From positions 21,018,001 to 21,082,000 of the forward strand of contig OZ231126.1 of NCBI GenBank assembly GCA_965153355.1: a DNA stretch of 64,000 nucleotides, in the 5' to 3' direction. Position numbers and translations under genes: made by a program. The notes under the pieces were generated by a model. The model made no database searches. It was given only the letters and a program-made list of their open reading frames with translations, and had not been told where the DNA came from. This document shows, piece by piece, positions 24,569 to 35,924 of this stretch (positions are counted from its first letter, which is position 1; each line of letters starts with the position of its first letter). Source of the DNA: Flaccisagitta enflata (Eukaryota > Chaetognatha > Sagittoidea > Aphragmophora).

Positions 24569-25297
24569 AGGCATTGTTTAATTTGACGAGAAATACTCAA
24601 TAAAAGTAATAGTTTCCTTAAAAAAGGTAGAGCAAAAATTGAAAACCTTTTTTAGACCACCGGGATTCAAATTGTTTCCTTCTTTTTTTTTTGGCCTTTT
24701 TCCCCCTTTGTCTTTTCTTTCTTTTTTCCTTCCTTCCTTCCTTCCTTCCTTCCTTCCTTCCTCCCCCCCTTTCTGCTAGCTGCTTCCCTTCCTTCCAAAC
24801 CTTCCGAGTGGCATTCAGCCCTTCCGAGTAGCGGCGCTACTCGCTACTACAAGATGTACAGGTCTGTACACGTAGTCGAAAAGGCTAATCGTTTCTTAAG
24901 TAATCCCGGGATGAGACAGTCGTTAGCGTTCTTTTTGGCGATTCGGAATTGAGAAGATTTCGGGTAAATGAAGACGAATGTACTCGTCGCTCCATCCGTT
25001 TTTCTGTCACCTTGTTATGTGTATATTTTTTTTGCCTGCGGTATCGCATCAGTGAATAGGCTTCGCTGCTTGTCCCAAACACGCTTGCCAGCTTCCATCG
25101 TGTCCTCGTCCTTGCTTCTTTTGGCCCTTTAGAAAAGCCCCTGACCGGGTATCACAAAGTCAGAGATAACATTTGTCATACGGCAGGGAGTCATAGATGC
25201 TAGACTTTGATGAAACGCCAGAACGAAACTGCTCTCCTGATCGTAGCATTAATCGCATAAAACAAGATCGAAAACGACCATCATTACGACAACGAAG

Positions 25298-25300
<3 letters not shown>

Positions 25301-25364
<64 letters not shown>

Positions 25365-25370
25365 AACAAT

Positions 25371-25408
<38 letters not shown>

Positions 25409-25431
25409 ACAACAATAACAACAATAACAAT

Positions 25432-25487
<56 letters not shown>

Positions 25488-25910
25488 AGGCAGTACATGG
25501 TGAGCAATGCCTGGGCCCTGCTTGTTGTTAGTAAAATTGAGGGAGGAGCAAAGCAGTGGCTCCGAAGTCTTGAGTCCTGTAGAGCACAGGGGGGATCAGT
25601 CCGTCCGTCCATCCGTTCATCCTGCTGTCTGGGATATGGATCCGAGAGACAAGGCTCTGGATTATAGAGACCCGAATCTGTGACATGGAGAGTTGAATCA
25701 AGGTCCATGAACACCAGGATCTAGGTCATTGAGGCAAGGATATGGGTCTTGGAGGCCAGTATCTGAGTCTCAGAGGCTAGGATCTAGGTTTCAGAGACTA
25801 GGATCTGGGTCTCAGAGGCCAGTGTATGGGTTTCAAAGCCAGTATCTGGGTCTCAGAAGCCAGAGACTGGGTGACGGAGGCTAGAATCTGGGTCTCAAAA
25901 GAAAACACAT
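25301..25910. repeat. (AAC)n and GP-type minisatellite of copy B
   Basis: (AAC)n with AAT units to 25487, then the same GP motif set and ~20 bp GGATCTGGGTCTCAGAGGCC minisatellite as at 3384-3810. Confidence 0.85.
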
Positions 25911-26119
25911 CAGATGACAGACCAGAATTTAGGAATCTAGATTTGGGCCATTCTGCTTGAACTTGGGCTATTTCGCTACAGTATGTTTCATCTCGCCTGG
26001 AACGAAAGATGACGGCGTCATTCAAAAATGAAAAAAGATAATCAAATTCTGAAAAAAACGCATGTTTTGGCATTTGTTTATGTTAACTTTCAGCCTTCCA
26101 TGTCAATTATGTAAGCTTC

Positions 26120-26121
26120 TA
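26120..26121. other. Empty TA target site of the copy A transposon
   Basis: The single TA in GCTTCTATCTCAATTTG corresponds to the duplicated TA flanking 4016-5691. Confidence 0.9.
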
Positions 26122-26372
26122 TCTCAATTTGAAGCGAGACACTTTTTTCTTGCTCCTTTTTTCCCTTCGGCAATCATCATCAACATGTCAGTGTTTAACA
26201 TCCAAGCAATGAGAATAACATAGCAAAATCTATGATCATTTTGAAGCTCTGTGAAAGATCTTTCAAATGAGCCCATGCTGGTTGTCCTGGCTTCATCCGT
26301 TTCGAAATGGCATTAAGATGAAGACAGGTTGTCAGGATATTGAAAACTCATTAGAGGATTTTCATGTTTTTT

Positions 26373-26655
26373 AGATGCGTCCTCGCATCTCTATAAGAGG
26401 GTCTGTCTGTCTGTCCGTCGGTCGGTCCATCCGTCCGTTACGCAAGTGCAAAAAACGCGTTTCTCGGCTGTTTTTTGGCCGCGGTGAGATCCTATACTGA
26501 AACAAATGATCAACCAATATGTTTTGATAGCCTCCTTTACAGTTTACTACTTAGTCATTTCACTCGTCTGTTTGTCCATCTGTCTCCATATATGTCACAT
26601 GATCAATACACGCAGAGACACAGCCCGGACGCATCTTTGCCCGGTTGGGCTTGTT
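26373..26655 (+). mobile_element. HE-family element, AGATGCGTCC subfamily, with empty site in copy A
   Basis: Hairpin AGATGCG-TCCT-CGCATCT (26373-26390), CTATAAGAGGGTCTGTCTG, a GTCGGTCGGTCC tract, the inverted stem GGACGCATCT (26627-26636), the terminal hairpin GCCC-GGTT-GGGC (26639-26650) and TTGTT. Copy A reads CATGTTTTTACTTGTCATAT at this point, so the insertion lies in a T-run and leaves no target duplication beyond 1-2 ambiguous bases. The interior includes GGTGAGATCCTATACTGAAA, shared with 40033-40235. Confidence 0.93.
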
Positions 26656-27537
26656 GCTTGTCATATTGTAGAAATCTAAGGCATTGAGTTAAATAATTGT
26701 TCTCAACGCCATATCAAAGAAAATTTGAAGCCGTTTAATTTGCTCATGGATATCAAGTAGCTTTGAAAACCTTGTGTTGCATTATGAAGAAATATATAAC
26801 AATCAAACTAGTGAATTGAAAAAACAAACAAATTTGCACTTTTTTTCAATCTGCAATGTTTTGCTTCAAACCCATGCCATTTCTAAACGAAGAAAGCTAC
26901 AGCAACCAGCAATGTTGCATTTGGAAGATTTTTCGCAGAGCTTTCAATTGGTCATAATTTTTTTATAGATCAGGCCCATGTGAAAACAGAAACTAGCAAA
27001 AGAAGTTGTCGTCTTTTTTTGACCTTGGTTGAGAGGAACTGAAATGATAGGATCATTTCAAATTGAGATAGAGGCTTAACTGATAGACATGGAAGACTGA
27101 AACTTGGCATGAACAAATGGCAAAACATGCAGTTTCAGAAAGTTTTTTCAGAAATTAATTATTTTCTTTTGTTTTTGAATGACGCTGTCATCTTTTGTTC
27201 CAGTCAAGATGAAACATACTGTAGGATATAGGCCTCTTGGCGCTTGGGTCAGAATGGGCCCCAAAAGAGACGAAGGGGCTGAAGGGGGGGGGGCAGACAA
27301 AATGATGTACGTACGTCTGTCTCTCACTCTCGTCTCTGTACCTCCCTTTCATTGTTTGTCTGTCTGACTCTCTCACTATCATCCACTCTCTCTCTCTCTG
27401 TCCTCGAAGATTCATGTCCTCTTTAAAAGGAAATCAATCATTTTTCCGACTTTCGTCTTCACGCCGTTTAAAACGCCATCCATCATCCGTCCACCAGGGC
27501 AAAAATCAAAATGAGACAGTGATAGAGTGGAACGACA

Positions 27538-27723
<186 letters not shown>

Positions 27724-27935
27724 AAATATTTCCGAATTCGCTTTAAAACCTGAGAAATGATTAGGTTATCTTTTATCAAGTGATATTCATAAATTGTCTT
27801 TCTGGCAGAAAGAAAAACCGGTTATCGTTTCTCATTTTTTCAGGGCTTAAGCCGAGTTTGAGCTGTTCTAAGGCTCTGCTTCCGTTGAGATGACCTCTGC
27901 CGGGAAAAGGGACATTTAATTGAACGCGGGGGTGA

Positions 27936-29815
27936 GGTGTATCAAAATGGCCTCTAGGCTTCAGATCGTCTGTGCCGCGGTTTTGGGCATGGGGTGGGTG
28001 TGGTAGAACACGAAAATACCCTTGGGGGGCTTCCCAAAGTGGTCCTGTGAGTACTCCACCTCTTAAAAGCTTGCCAAAATGGCCCCAAAATAAGCTAAAG
28101 CTGGTGGTGACCTGTCAACTTCAAATTTTTTTTTGCCAGCCTGTTTTTGATGAATAAGCACTTTTTTTGGGCTCATTGGGGAGCAAAAACATATAAGAGG
28201 GTAGTGGGGTGGGTGGGTGAGGGGGGTGCCCCATGGGGTGGGGGCAAGGGGGTCAAATTGGCCGAAATTCAGGTCCTGATGGAGGTGGTCGTAAAAAATG
28301 ACAAAAATTCAAAACACCAATTTTTTTGGTCAAATTATGTTGTAACTTGATGGTTTTAGCCAAAAAACCAAATCCAATTCGAAATCTTGGTTGAAAAATG
28401 CCGAATTACAGTTGTGGTGGTTGTTGGTGATTTTGGGGTTTTGACCATTCAACTTTGAAAGCGCATATTTTTTACACGGTTGGGAGAAAATATTTTTGGC
28501 TGGTCTCATTCAAAAAAGCATAAAAAAATCTTTCAGAATCTCATAAATTTTGTCTAGTTTCCTTCAGAAATGGCGCTACAGTGATCTCTCAAAGTACAGT
28601 GAAAATTGTGTTTTTCAGGTGTTTGAACAATCTCATTTTGTTGAGCTATTTCTTCCAAGGAAATGGAGATAAAAATCGAAAGATCAAAATTTTAGTCAAA
28701 TTATGTTGCAACTAAATGATAATAGCCAAAAAACCAGAAGTGAATTGGAGTTTTGGTTGAAAATTGCTAAATTACAGTTGTGGTGGTTGTTGGTGATTTT
28801 GGGGTTTTAACCATTCAACTTTGAAAGCTCATAATCTTTACACGGTTGGGAGAAAATATTTTTGGCTGGTCTCATTCAAAAAAGCATAAAAAAATCTTTC
28901 AGAATCTCATAAATTTTGTCTAGTTTCCTTCAGAAATGGCGCTACATTGATCTCTCAAAGTACAGTGAAAATTGTGTTTTTCAGGTGTTTGAACAATCTC
29001 ATTTTGTTGAGCTATTTCTTCCAAGGAAATGGAGATAAAAATCGAAAGATCAAAATTTTGGTCAAATTATGTTGCAACTCAATGATAATAGCCAAAAAAC
29101 CAGAAGTGAATTGGAATTTTGGTTGAAAATTGCTAAATTACAGTTGTGGTGGTTGTTGGTGATTTTTGGGTTTTAACCATTCAACCTTCAAAGCTCATAT
29201 CTTTTACACAGTTGGGAGAAAATATTTTTGGCCGGTCTCATTCAAAAAAGCATAAAAAACTTTTTTTCAGAATCTCAGGAATTTTGTCCAGTTTCTTTCA
29301 GAAATGGCACTACAGTGATCTCTCATAGTGCAGTGAAAATTGTGTTTTTCAGGTGTTTGAACAATCTCATTTTGTTGAGCTATTTCTTCAAAGGAAATGG
29401 AGATAAAAATCGAAAGATCAAAATTTTGGTCAAATTATATTGCAACTCAATGATAATAGCCAAAAAACCAGAAGTGAATTGGAATTATGGTTGAAAATTG
29501 CTAAATTACAGTTGGTTGTTGGTGATTTTTGGGTTTTAACCATTCAACCTTCAAAGCTCATATCTTTTACACAGTTGGGAGAAAATACTTTTGGCCGGTC
29601 TCATTCAAAAAAGCATAAAAAACTTTTTCAGAAGCTCAGGAATTTTGTCCAGTTTCTTTCAAAAATGGCGCTACAGTGATATCACAAAGTACACTTTTTC
29701 AGGTGTTCGACCGATACCACTTTGTCGAGCTATATCTTCCAAGGAAACGGAGATAAAAATCGAAATATCAAATGTTTGGTCAAATCATGTTGATGCTCAA
29801 TGAAAATAGCCAAAA
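27936..29815 (+). repeat. Left arm of a 6.4 kb foldback structure with ~366 bp satellite
   Basis: The outer ~400 bp (GGTGTATCAAAATGGCCTCT, TTGTGGGGG-type G-rich stretches, TTGATGAATAAGCAC) recur in reverse complement at 33880-34283, about 95% alike by eye. The inner part is four tandem units of ~366 bp, each with AGTTGTGGTGGTTGTTGGTG, GGGTTTTAACCATTCAAC, GAGAAAATATTTTTGGC and GATCTCTCAAAGTACAGTGA. GTTGTGGTGG recurs at 28411, 28777 and 29143. Confidence 0.9.
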
Positions 29816-29905
29816 AACCAACGACAACAACAACAAGCACCACAACAAGCACAACAACAACAACCACAACTGCAAAAAACACATCAACAACAAGCACATC
29901 AACAA

Positions 29906-30071
<166 letters not shown>

Positions 30072-30130
30072 GTTTCAGCTATGAAATGCAGATGAGCAGT
30101 GATTTGTAAAGTGTTGCTATTCTGATTCAG

Positions 30131-30360
30131 GGCGAGCACACTAGTGAAATCCATTTGTGTCAATTTACGCATCCAAATGAATTTTCAATCATGGTCGTTG
30201 GAACCGGGCCAGATCTCTGCATTCCTCTTTCCCAAGAAGGTCGACAACGACACCAAATCACGAATTGCATCACAAATTCTTGCGCTCGAACCATCATCCA
30301 TTGCCATAGTTACCCCAGCTTTGAATCGTGGATGACCATTGCTGCCAGAGATAACTTCAA
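30131..30360 (+). CDS. Candidate exon fragment, Cys-rich, unknown protein
   Basis: A good acceptor (TGCTATTCTGATTCAG) precedes an open frame starting GGC GAG CAC. The translation is low in repeats and rich in cysteine: HLCQFTHPNEF, MVVGTGPDLCIPLSQEG, ITNCITNSCARTIIHCHSYP, FESWMTIAARDNF. It runs straight into a GP element at 30361. Removing that element with one copy of its 8 bp direct repeat keeps the same frame open for 27 more codons (30930-31010). The look is that of a secreted or extracellular domain, but I recognise no family. No clear 5' splice donor, so it could also be a relic of another transposon. Confidence 0.35.
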
Positions 30361-30929
30361 TAGTCGCAAAAGCGTTAGATGGTCAGCGGTACCCGTGCCT
30401 TGCCTAAGTAGGTTGTGGTTGAAGTTGAGAGGGGAGCAGGGCAGCGGCCCCGAAGGGGTCGATGACCTATGCTTTCACACATATGGGGGATTTTCTCCTT
30501 CTTCTCCTCCTGAGTTTTGGGCCTCAAGGCCAGGATCTGGGCCTCTTGGCTGAGATTTTGACATTGAGGCTGAGATTTGGGCCTCAAGACTGAAATCTGG
30601 GCCTACAGGCTAGGATTTAGGCCTTGAGGCTAGGATTTGGGCCTTGAGGCTGGGATGTGGGCCTCAAAATTGGGATTTGAGCCCCGAGACCGGAATTTGG
30701 TCCTTGAGACTGGGATTTGAGGGGGGGGGACGTAGAAGAAGGAGGAGAAGAAGGAGAAAATCCCCCATATGTGTGAAAGCATAGGTCATCGACCCCTTCG
30801 GGGCCGCTGCCCAAGACAGGGATTTGAGGGGGGGGACGTAGGAGAAGAAGGAGGAGAAGAAGGAGAAAATCCCCCATATGTGTGAAAGCATAGGTCATCG
30901 ACCCCTTTGGGGCCGCTGCCCAAAAAAGG
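30361..30929 (+). mobile_element. GP-family element with 8 bp flanking direct repeat
   Basis: Starts TAGTCGCAAAAGCGTTAGAT and GGTCAGCGGTACC, includes the GC hairpin AGCGGCCCCGAAGGGGTCG and CATATGGGGGATTTTCTCC, then a ~20 bp minisatellite (GGCCTTGAGGCTAGGATTTG type). It then has two inverted copies of the hairpin block (30736-30812 and 30838-30919), ending GGGGCCGCTGCCCAAAAAAG. AACTTCAA lies on both sides (30353-30360, 30930-30937). Eight base pairs is the usual duplication for hAT and P-like transposons, yet the two ends are not inverted repeats of each other. Confidence 0.75.
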
Positions 30930-31010
30930 AACTTCAAGATTTTGTCACAGAGCGCTCCATCCTGTTTTTTGAACGTTTTTGTCCAAATTATGGAAAATGG
31001 TTACCCATGA
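30930..31010 (+). pseudogene. Continuation of the 30131 frame after the insertion
   Basis: In the frame continuous with 30131-30360 (codon AAC at 30930) there are 26 open codons, then TGA at 31008-31010. A different frame over 30950-31070 is also open and includes FERFCPNYGKWLP, so a frameshift is possible. Called a pseudogene only because the insertion separates it from the upstream part. Confidence 0.3.
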
Positions 31011-31199
31011 ATGCTCCTTGGGATCACATACCGGAATTCTAACAGGACAAAGAGCTTGTTTATGCCATTCAGACTGTAAACGAACCAGCTGAACAAAGGT
31101 GTTCAATTTTGAAACGTTTTAAGGTGCTATGTTTTTGAATCTGAACCAACTCTCATGTCAGCGATTTTGAGCTCCCTTTCATTTGAATAAAGTTGATCA

Positions 31200-31660
31200 A
31201 TTCCTTCAGGATTCTGGCCCTCAAAAGCCCAAAGCACAGGCCATGGAGGCCTCAAATTAGCCTCCCCAGGCCTCATTTTAGCCCTCCAAGCCTCAGATCA
31301 GCCCTGTTGGCTAGAAATTAGCCTGCTCTGTACCTGAAATCTACCCTCCAGACCTTCAATCAGCCCTCCAAGCATCAAATCAGCCCTCCAAACCTCAAAT
31401 CTGCTCTCCAAGCCTTAGTTCTGCCCTTCAGCCCTCAAATATGCCTTCAGTGGCCTAATTCAGCCATCTAAAGCCTGAAATACGCCCCAGCAGGACGGAT
31501 GGGAAACGGACGTCTAAAAATTCACCCCTGTGTTCTACAGGACATTGGCCTTTTTTGGCTGCCTGCTTCCTACCCACCACCTCTTCACTGGATCACTCCC
31601 AGCAGGGAATCGGGTACTGCTGACCATGTGCGATCCTTGGATGACTAGTTGTGTCTGTTT
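31200..31660. repeat. ~20 bp degenerate minisatellite (CAGCCCTCCAAGCCTCAAAT) with GP end
   Basis: About a dozen diverged units to 31490, then TGTGTTCTACAGGACATTGG, a GP-type motif, and CTTCACTGGATCACTCCCAG with TGACCATGTGCGATCC. The same end sequence occurs at 52425-52520. Confidence 0.8.
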
Positions 31661-31910
31661 GACCATTGAGGAGGGGAGAGTAGGGGTGAGGAATCCTCAC
31701 TGAGGATGGGGGTTGGACACCCCTGCCCACTTGTTTGCAATACTATTGTGACCCCTTTGTAAACCTGTCCTACCCTTTGTAACCAGAAGAAAAGCTTACA
31801 AAGTGAGATTGTTTTAACAATTATGTTCAGTCTTTGACCCTTTTTGATTTCATCCTTTTCAGGCTCTGTCAAATGACACCGACAGATTTTTTCTCTCTCA
31901 AAAGATATAG

Positions 31911-31994
31911 CTGGACAAAAGGTAGCGCTTGAAGTTATACTTCTAGTCACGAGAAACAGTTCTGATTTTGCTCTAATTTCGAATTCAACTACCT
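31911..31994 (+). CDS. Candidate 84 bp exon, phase 1-1
   Basis: The acceptor tract TTTTTTCTCTCTC...GATATAG precedes it and GTAAGA follows. Only one frame is open across it and it is symmetric (phase 1 in, phase 1 out): GQKVALEVILLVTRN then SSDFALISNSTT. It has two N-glycosylation sequons (NSS, NST) and a hydrophobic beta-strand-like stretch, so an extracellular domain is plausible. No family recognised. Its phase agrees with exons at 32323, 38335, 39880 and 41141. Confidence 0.42.
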
Positions 31995-32322
31995 GTAAGA
32001 TATCATCGGCATTGCCAAACGCTGACCTCTACAGTTCTGGGGGTGGCACCAATGGATAGAGCTTGGAATTCTGCTTTGGATTTCGTCGGAATGATAATGA
32101 ATTAGAGCAACCCCGATTTTTAGTATTAATTAACTGACATGATGTTTGACACAATTTTCTGTTCTTACATTCAGAGTCAGAGTCAGACGTAAGTAAAGGT
32201 CAACCTAAGCACAGACAATTAAATTTTTTTTGAATCTATAGCATTTCATATACATTATGGTCACTCTTTTTATCATCGATGTCACCCAAATGGTTTGGAA
32301 AATATTTCACTTTTCCTTCTAG

Positions 32323-32522
32323 ATCTACTTCCTTACTCGGATGAAGATGTATGTAAAGGTGATTTTTGTGGTGCGAATTTCCTTGTCATCATTGCTGTTC
32401 CATATGCTGTAGTAGATTTCACTTTAAGCATCACCTCTCACCAAAACAACTTTTCTATGGAGCTAAATTGGCTAAATTGCATGATACAGCCTGTTGCATG
32501 CAGTCGGATCCACCTATGTTAA
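32323..32522 (+). CDS. Candidate exon, phase 1 start, 3' boundary unclear
   Basis: The very good acceptor TTTCACTTTTCCTTCTAG is followed in phase 1 by an open frame: LLPYSDEDVCKGDFCGAN then FLVIIAVPYAVVDFTLSITS, with a TAA at 32520-32522. Possible donors within it are GTAAAG (32349) and GTGATT (32355); without one it would be a terminal exon. Complex composition and cysteines support coding. Family unknown. Confidence 0.32.
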
Positions 32523-32523
32523 A

Positions 32524-32899
32524 GAGATGAACTGTCTGCGCATCTGTGTATTCGTCCGTCCATTTATATGTTGATTTTAGCCAGTTTGTCTCCCTTCCCT
32601 GACGCGCAATGATACATTGGAAGGTTAACTCTGACTTAGAAAAAATGTCAGTGGAGATGAGTTTTAGAATGAAGTCGTAGAATAAGTGTTACTTTTTTCC
32701 CCATTTTTTGTCACAAAAAAAGTTTGTAAAACATAAAGCAGTAATGCTGAAGACTTATGATTTCCACAGTTTTATTCAACGTCCTCACTTTAGTCAAATG
32801 CCAAAAATCTTTTTCGAGCGAGCTTTTCAACCCCATCTGATATCGCCGCCTACAAAAGGGGATGAGTCTAATACCGAAAACATTCATTTTTACTGTACC
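32524..32899. other. No feature seen
   Basis: Low-copy AT-rich sequence between the possible exon and the right foldback arm. Confidence 0.5.
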
Positions 32900-34296
32900 T
32901 TTGAGATATCACTGTATTGCCATTATTGAATGACAATGGACCAAATTCATGAGCTTCTGAATGATTTTTCAATGCTCTTTTCGATAAGACTAGCCAAAAA
33001 TATTTTCTCCTAATCGTTTAAAAGATATGCGCCTCAAAACTAGGCATGGATCAAACATATGGAAAAATGCTTTTCACTTTACTTTGAGATATCACTGTAG
33101 CACCATTTCTGAATAAGTCAAGACCAAATTCACGAGGTTCTGAAAGAATTCAAAAAGGTCTTTCAAATGAGACCAACCATGTACTTCAATCTCCATTAAC
33201 TTAGTCCATTTAGCTCGACAAAGCCTGACAAAGTCAAACACCCAAAAAGACAATTTTCACTGTACTTTGAGAGATCACTGTAGCGCCATTTCTGAATGAA
33301 AATGGACAAAATTTATAAGATTTTGAAAGATTTTTTTATGCTTTTTTGAATGAGACCGGCCAAAAATATTTTCTCCTAACCGTGTAAAAGATATAAGCTT
33401 TCAAAGTTGAATGGTTATAACCTAAAATCATCAACAACCATACAACTGTAATTTGGCATTTTTCCACCAAAATTCCAATTCGCTTCTGGTTTTTCGGCTA
33501 TTATCATTGAGTTGCAACATAATTTGATCAAAAAATTTGATATTTCGATTTTTATCTACATTTCCTTGGAAGAAATAGCTCAACAAAATGAGATTGTTCA
33601 AACACCTGAAATACACAATTTTCACTGTACTTTGAGAGATCACTGTTGCTTCTATTTCTGAATATGAAATAAGGACAAAATTCATGAGATTCTGAAAAAA
33701 ATTTTTATGCTTTTGAATGAGGACCATTAAAAATATTTTCTCCCAATTATAAAAAATGTGACTTTAAAGTTGAATAATTTAAAACTAAAATCATAGCAAC
33801 ACACACAACTATTATTTGGCATTTTCAGCAAAATTAAATTTAGATTAGGTTTTTTATTTCATCGTCAAGTTACAACATAATTTGACCAAAAAAATGATAT
33901 TTTGAATTTTCGTCATTTTCACGACCACCCCTCCCATCAGGACCTGAATTTTGGCCAATTTGACCCACTTGCCCCCACCACATACAGGACACCCTCCTCA
34001 ACCACTCACACACTACCCTCTTACATGTTTTTGCTTTCCAATGAGTCCAAAAATGTGCTTATTCATCAAAAACAGGCTAGCAAAAAAAATTTGAAGTTGA
34101 CAGGTTACCACCAGCTTTGGGTTATTTTGGGGCCATTTTGGAAAGCTTTTAAGTGGTGGACTACTCACAGGACCACTTTGGGAAGCCCCCCCAAGGGTAT
34201 TTTTGTGTTCTACCACACCCACCCCGTGCCCAAAACCGCGGCACAGACGATCTGAAGCCTAGAGGCCATTTTGATACACCTGTATCCAGCCTTGTT
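32900..34296 (-). repeat. Right arm of the foldback structure
   Basis: Reverse complement of 27936-29815, with fewer and more diverged satellite units (about 32900-33870). The outer end is AGGCCATTTTGATACACC followed by TGTATCCAGCCTTGTT, an HE-like terminus. Thus the foldback ends in the same TTGTT signature as the small HE elements. Confidence 0.88.
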
Positions 34297-34309
34297 CTAA
34301 AGACGTATT

Positions 34310-34630
34310 GATTTTTTGACAGTTGTATTTTACTTTTATTTTCTAACATGTATTTCCCGCACTATTAAAAAAAAATTCTTCTTAGTTCTTAGTTGCTTTG
34401 TTTTTCTGTTGGTCTGTTTGGGGTCCGTCTGTAGGTCTGTTTGGCGTCTGTGGGTCTGGGAGTGATACCTGATAATGATTGAGTCAAAAAGTAACACCAC
34501 AGACAACTTACGTGAGATAACAACATTGTTGCGGATAAGTGGGCAGGGGCATGTAACCCCCTCATCCACACCCACACACGCCCACAGAACATGTTTTTTT
34601 TTTCTTTACAGCCGTGTATCCAGTCTTTTT
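34310..34630 (+). repeat. Left arm of a second inverted repeat, ending in an HE-like 3' end
   Basis: GACAGTTGTATTTTACTT, GTCTGTTTGGCGTCTGTGGG, CAACTTACGTGAGATAACAA and GGGTGTG-type sequence recur inverted at 35925-36180. The right side ends ACAGCCGTGTATCCAGTC followed by T8, an eroded HE terminus. Confidence 0.8.
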
Positions 34631-34652
34631 TTTCTAATTTGAAAAAAAAAAG

Positions 34653-35818
34653 AACAAGGCCGGATACACAGGCCAAGACGGTGCGCCAACATTATTATTT
34701 TCTAGACCTATCCTTAGCTTTATCAGACCTATCCATAGCTCTATCAGACCTATCCCAAGCTCCATTGACCACAGATGATAATGGATGAAATGATAAGAAA
34801 CATGAATTCTTAGACCTATCTCAAGCTCTACCAGACCTATTCTGAGCTCAATCAGACCAATCCCAAGTTCTATTGGACAATCCAATAGCAGCCCAAAGGC
34901 AGTAAGCGGTCAGCGGTACCTGTGCCCTGCTTGAGATTTGTGTAATTTAAGTTGAGGGGAAGCAGGGCAGCGGCCCCAAAGGGGACAAAGTCCTGTAGAA
35001 CACAGGGGGAATCTGTCCGTCCATCCGTCCGTCCGTCCGTCCGTCCGTCCCCCCCACCCCATCCTCAGGGCTTCGTCTCCTTTGGGGCCTATTCTGACCC
35101 AAATTCTGCCATATAGCCTAAATCCAAGCAATATGGCCCAAATCTTAGCAAAATGGCCCAAATCCTAGCATAATGGCCCAAATACAAGAAAAATGGCCCA
35201 AATCTGGTCAGAATCTAGGTAGATTTATATTCATATCTATATAGATCTAAGGGGCCAAAATGATGTACCTCAGGCTAGATTTGGGCCATTTTGCTTGGAT
35301 TTGGGCTATTATACTTGGATTTGGGCCATTTTGCTTAGATTTGGGCCATATTGCTTGGATTTGGGCTATTTGGCAGAATTTGGGTCAGAGCAGGCCCCAA
35401 AGGAGACAAAGCCTGGATAGAAGGCAGAGGGACAGACGACGGATGTATGTACGGACAGACGGACAGATTCCCCCTGTGTTCCTACAGGAAACCAATCCCA
35501 AGTTCTATTGGACAATCCAAAAATGAATATGATGATGAATGAAATGACAAGAAAAATTCCTCAGACCTATCCGGAGCCCTATATCAGACCACTTTCAGAT
35601 CTATGAGCTTTATGAGACCTAACTGTAGATGAATGTGATAATGAATGGAATGACAGATAATATGAATGACAAAAAAGATAAGTTTTCATGTGATTTCAAA
35701 TATTTTTCAGGATTTTTCACTCGAGGGTGACCAACCGACCAGCCAACCAACAAACCAACCAACCAACCGATCAACCTTTGACAGACAGAGTCTCTTATAG
35801 AGGTGCTGTGGCGCACCT
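34653..35818 (-). mobile_element. HE-family element (21 bp core subfamily) split by a palindromic insertion
   Basis: The minus-strand 5' hairpin AGGTGCGCCACAGCACCT (35801-35818) is followed by CTATAAGAGACTCTGTCTG and a GGTTGGTTGG tract. The core is GATAGGTCTGATAGAGCT-like, ending TGTGTATCCGGCCTTGTT at 34653. The core is interrupted by the 34886-35490 palindrome. Same subfamily as 10725-11150 and 51523-51943. Confidence 0.85.
34886..35490. mobile_element. 605 bp palindromic GP element flanked by a 30 bp direct repeat
   Basis: The interior is a long inverted repeat. AACACAGGGGGAATCTGTCC (left) and GGACAGATTCCCCCTGTGTT (right) are exact complements, as are CTCCTTTGGGGCC and GGCCCCAAAGGAG. The loop holds TTGGATTTGGGCCATTTTGC-type units in both orientations. 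The left end has GCGGTCAGCGGTACCTGTGC, shared with 30361 and 53420. The flanks 34856-34885 and 35491-35520 are identical over 30 bp. Confidence 0.85.
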
Positions 35819-35924
35819 AAAAAGTGACACTTTTTTTGTCGCAGACAAATAACTCAAAGCAGCTCTGTCTATTGGTCCGTTGGTCCGCTGGCATGTTGGT
35901 CACGCATGAATTGAAAAGAGCAAA

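Larger units (their letters stand above)
22041..24878. mobile_element. 2.84 kb insertion with ~21 bp subterminal inverted repeats
   Basis: Present in B and absent from A. Inverted repeats lie near both ends: ACACGTACAGACCTTTACAT at 22079 and, on the minus strand at 24853-24873, ACGTGTACAGACCTGTACAT, with CGAGTAGCG motifs further in (a GAGTAGCGGCGCTACTCG hairpin at 24826-24843). The interior is tandem repeats and a damaged HE 5' end at about 22338. No transposase found. It may be one large satellite-carrying element or several nested insertions. Confidence 0.65.
21939..24982. other. Inverted segment split by an insertion
   Basis: The outer parts (21939-22040 and about 24879-24982) are the reverse complement of the two ends of 2680-2942. 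The middle holds the 22041-24878 insertion, and about 55 bp present in copy A (around 2785-2840) are absent. Confidence 0.88.

Noticed and set aside
32175-32188. Micro-exon before the strong donor GTAAGT at 32189
   Set aside because: Only 12-14 bases between acceptor and donor, and no way to confirm from sequence.
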